Source of the DNA: Bacteroidota bacterium
GTDB taxonomy: Bacteria > Bacteroidota > Bacteroidia > Bacteroidales > P3
Assembly: GCA_017860275.1 (NCBI GenBank)
Contig: JAFNAQ010000007.1
Coordinates: 59,495-123,494, forward strand
Length of the DNA: 64,000 bases
Direction: 5' to 3'
Of this stretch, positions 61,391 through 64,000 are shown in pieces. The notes beneath the pieces are model-generated. The model saw nothing but the letters and a program-made list of their open reading frames with translations. It was not told the DNA's origin and did no database searches. Position 1 is the first letter of the stretch. Every line of letters begins with the position of its first letter. The translations under genes and the position numbers were made by a program.

Positions 61391-62818
61391 TTATTCTACA
61401 ATTATCTTTTTGGTGGTTTCACCCTCAGAAGTTTTGATTTTGAGGATATAATTCCCCTTTTCAAAACCACTAACATCAAGCCTTAGACTCTCAGAACCTA
61501 CCTTTTTAGAGTAGACTTTCTGCCCAATTGCATTGTAAATATCTAGGTTAATAATCTTCGAAGAGCAGTTTATATTAACAAAATCCTTAGTTGGGTTAGG
61601 ATAAGCCAGCGCAATAACCTTCTTAGGGTCAAGAGATCTAAGCCCAACAATGCCACCATTGAAATCTAATTTAAGAAGATAGTTATTCTTAAAACAAGTA
61701 TTAAAGTAACCATTTATATAGGAAACAGAGTCAGTAATCAAGGTTATTATTATCCCACCATCTTGTGTGCAGACTATACCTCGAGGTATTTTACGATCGT
61801 TAGGTTCGAATTCATTAAATATATACGAGAAATTTTGATCTCCATCTCGATTAAAATTAGCTATCTTTATCCCAAGATTCTCATATGGATATCCGCTTTC
61901 TGCATCTGGATTGTAGTGAAATATCATATAACAATAGAAGATTGAGTCTAAATTTCTGAAGTTTAAGTCCCATTCATCCTGCATAATGCTATAGCTCAAA
62001 TAACGAGCTGTGCTAGCACTTCCTGAGTTAATTAAGTAGTGTTTCTCTGTTTTTGAAATAGTATTGTAAATACCTACAAAATCAGAACAGCCACTTAGAA
62101 TGATGATACTGTCGTTTACAACCTTAATTCTTCCGAATTCAACGACACTGATACTGTCAAATATATCAAGAGAAGTGCTATTTATATAGTATAATTTCCT
62201 ATCAATATTCTGCGTAAGTGGCTCAATCAGTATATTATTTCCCTGTTCTGCAATACATAAATCGTGAGCCTCGTTTTCATATTCCTTATAATTCAATAAA
62301 TTTCCTGAAGTATCTATTATCGAAAGACAAAGTTTCTTAATTGGATTTGCTTGAGTTGAAGCACTATCCATTCGATTTGAAGCAATAGCAAAGGCGTTTT
62401 TCGACTTCAAATATGTCATTCTACATTCAGTATACACGTCTTTGTTAGGTAAATTCTTATGACTTAGAGTTTGAGAAGCAATATCATAACATAGCAAATA
62501 CGCAGAATCTATAATGTTTTTCGCAAGATTTATGCCATTAATTTCATAGTATGTAGTGTGATAATCATACTTAAGTGAATAGAGTTTATTGTCTAATTTA
62601 ATCTCAAACTCTTCGTTGTGAGCTACAGTACTCAAGATATTTAGGTCGTCATCGTAGTTAATATAGAATGTATCTAGGCGTGACCAGAACCCATCTTCGT
62701 CGTAATTGACTAGTTTATACGCAGGTTTGTCACTGACAATCCCAAAAGTGCTAATCTGAGCAAATGCCACTGCACTTAGAAAGAAAGCGAGAACGAAAAA
62801 CGAAACATTCTTAATCAT
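61391..62818 (-). CDS. secreted protein with T9SS sorting domain (paralogue 1)
   Basis: 475 residues: signal peptide (MIKNVSFFVLAFFLSAVAFA), a beta-propeller-like body with repeated strand segments (VYTECRMTYLKSKNAFAI, GIVCTQDGGIIITLI), and a full type A T9SS sorting domain (about residues 395-475: AYPNPTKDFVNINC, GNYILKIKTSEGETTKKIIVE). It is exported through type IX secretion. A truncated paralogue lies directly upstream (62903-64000). Confidence 0.85.
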   Translation of the reverse strand: MIKNVSFFVLAFFLSAVAFAQISTFGIVSDKPAYKLVNYDEDGFWSRLDTFYINYDDDLNILSTVAHNEEFEIKLDNKLYSLKYDYHTTYYEINGINLAKNIIDSAYLLCYDIASQTLSHKNLPNKDVYTECRMTYLKSKNAFAIASNRMDSASTQANPIKKLCLSIIDTSGNLLNYKEYENEAHDLCIAEQGNNILIEPLTQNIDRKLYYINSTSLDIFDSISVVEFGRIKVVNDSIIILSGCSDFVGIYNTISKTEKHYLINSGSASTARYLSYSIMQDEWDLNFRNLDSIFYCYMIFHYNPDAESGYPYENLGIKIANFNRDGDQNFSYIFNEFEPNDRKIPRGIVCTQDGGIIITLITDSVSYINGYFNTCFKNNYLLKLDFNGGIVGLRSLDPKKVIALAYPNPTKDFVNINCSSKIINLDIYNAIGQKVYSKKVGSESLRLDVSGFEKGNYILKIKTSEGETTKKIIVE

Positions 62819-62902
62819 AATACTTCGATATTAATTTATGAATTATAAAGAAATAAACCTCCTTAGCGGCTTTTTCTTTATCTAAAAACCTTATTTCTAT
62901 AA

Positions 62903-64000
62903 TTATTTTTTAAGAGATTTGACCTTAGAGATGTTGCCTTTTGGGTCAAACTTAAGCAAATAAGAACTCATATCCTTATTATCTACGCTCGAAACTACCG
63001 TTATTATTATCCCACCATCTCGTGTGCAGGCTATGCCTCGAGGTAATTTCACTGCATTTGGCTCGAAATCATTAAAGACATACGAGAAGTTTGCATCTCC
63101 ATTATGGCTGAAATTGACTATCTTTATGCCTAATGGCTGACTATTAAACTTATCATCTGAGACTTGAATATAGCGAGATATATTATAACAAGTGAAGATT
63201 GAGTCCAGAGTTCTAAGGTTTAAGAAATAGTCTTGCTGCACAAATCTACCCGAATATTGAAATGATATAGAACAAGTATCTTTCCTTATCTTATGTGATT
63301 CCATTGTTTTTGCGTTTGTATTAAGATAGGTTACATATTCAGATAAGCCACTTGCAAGTACAATACTGTCATTAATTACTCTATAAGATGAAGCAGAAGA
63401 GATATTCATAGAGTCGATTATATCCAAAGAAACGTTGTCTATGATGTATAATCTGCTAATATTACCATATAAATATGCGTTAATCAATATCTTATTACCT
63501 TGTTCTACAATGCCAAAATCGGAGGATAACTTATTAAGATCCTTAATCTTCAATATATTTCCCGCAGTATCTAGAGTTGTAAGACTAAGATTTCGTGCAT
63601 GATATATGCTTGTTTTACTGAAATCTTTTCGACCTGAGATAATAGCAAAGACGTTTTTAGACTTAAGATAAGTCATCCTACAATCGTCAAAAACAGGTAT
63701 TTTTGATAGGTTTCTTGAAGTTAGCGTATGAGTTTTAAGGTTATAGCATAACAAATAGACCGAATCCAAAATCGTAATCGAAGAACTTGAGTCTGTTGGA
63801 TCGTCATATTTCTCATGCGTAGCCTTCTTAAGTGAATATAATTTACCGTCTAATTTAATCTCAAACTCTTCTTTATGACTTACAGTACTCAAGATATTTA
63901 AGTCGTCATCGTAGTTAATATAGAATGTATCTAGGCGTGACCAGAACCCATCTTCGTCGTAATTGACTAGTTTATACGCAGGTTTGTCACTGACAATCCC
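62903..64000 (-). CDS. paralogue of the T9SS protein, lacking the sorting domain; 5' partial
   Basis: The gene runs past the window end; the last 120 bases (63881-64000) match the 5' coding part of paralogue 1 at 119 of 120 positions (one change, G/A). The body shares the same segments (DDCRMTYLKSKNVFAI, RDGGIIITVV). It stops at GNISKVKSLKK, where paralogue 1 continues into its sorting domain. Downstream of its stop, bases match the final KKIIVE-stop codons of paralogue 1 with a shifted frame, so the sorting domain looks deleted. Without it the protein would be secreted but not T9SS-attached, or stuck in the periplasm. Confidence 0.82.
   Translation of the reverse strand, partial: GIVSDKPAYKLVNYDEDGFWSRLDTFYINYDDDLNILSTVSHKEEFEIKLDGKLYSLKKATHEKYDDPTDSSSSITILDSVYLLCYNLKTHTLTSRNLSKIPVFDDCRMTYLKSKNVFAIISGRKDFSKTSIYHARNLSLTTLDTAGNILKIKDLNKLSSDFGIVEQGNKILINAYLYGNISRLYIIDNVSLDIIDSMNISSASSYRVINDSIVLASGLSEYVTYLNTNAKTMESHKIRKDTCSISFQYSGRFVQQDYFLNLRTLDSIFTCYNISRYIQVSDDKFNSQPLGIKIVNFSHNGDANFSYVFNDFEPNAVKLPRGIACTRDGGIIITVVSSVDNKDMSSYLLKFDPKGNISKVKSLKK

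Overview
The window is chromosomal DNA from an AT-rich member of the Bacteroidetes, most likely an anaerobic Bacteroidales. The evidence is: promoters of the TAnnTTTG type 15-60 bases before many start codons, often followed directly by GC; few strong Shine-Dalgarno sequences; secreted proteins with a type IX secretion C-terminal sorting domain; an Rnf operon; a CfxA/CblA-like class A beta-lactamase; a GldA-type ABC ATPase; and Bacteroidetes-type gene neighbourhoods (dksA-lspA, exbB-orf-exbD-exbD). I cannot name a genus.

Layout. 1-8.3 kb: LiaF-like/LytTR pair, class A beta-lactamase, LigB-type dioxygenase, tRNA-Ser, degenerate RluA-like protein, GldA-like ATPase with an SGNH-like secreted protein, and gap. 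8.3-12 kb: sensor kinase with a periplasmic substrate-binding-like domain, and purM. 12-15.5 kb: an accessory stretch with a YD-repeat-like secreted protein and an AbiEi/AbiEii-type toxin-antitoxin pair lying between two copies of the 3' end of the neighbouring fucosidase gene. 15.5-22.6 kb: a five-gene operon (DUF4296 lipoprotein, YifB/ComM, M28 peptidase with beta-barrel, GH16-like lipoprotein, GH29 fucosidase). 23-29 kb: flavin reductase and pirin, ychF, a T9SS-sorted protein, and a set of small orphan membrane genes. 29-42.4 kb: core genes aroA, a sigma-54-type regulator, trmN6, an ExbB/ExbD energy-transducing set, CNNM/CBS protein, lspA, a DksA-like gene, EnvC-like, DsbD, exonuclease, mnmA. 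42.4-45 kb: accessory lipoprotein and orphan genes among short repeats. 45-54.3 kb: NagZ-like hydrolase, then an rnfB-C-(extra gene)-D-G-E operon lacking rnfA, followed by a porin / covalent-flavin-type FMN-binding protein / hemerythrin-like protein / LuxR regulator unit whose promoter carries a perfect palindrome at about -42. 54.5-64 kb: an orphan membrane protein, a TerC-thioredoxin-ArsF-ArsG operon, a LutA-YhcC-RlmN operon, and two tandem T9SS-type paralogues, the second cut by the window end.

The most unusual structure is noncoding: a family of six dispersed repeats of about 440 bp (four forward at 2.8, 11.9, 22.7 and 26.9 kb, two reversed at 44.5 and 55.6 kb) with conserved ends and palindromic cores. 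Five of the six have an orphan secreted or membrane protein gene directly beyond the same end, always transcribed away from the repeat. A second, shorter repeat family follows the 3' ends of three orphan genes in the 42.5-55 kb part. No rRNA, CRISPR array, integrase or transposase gene was seen. All functional calls are from reading motifs; no database search was possible.
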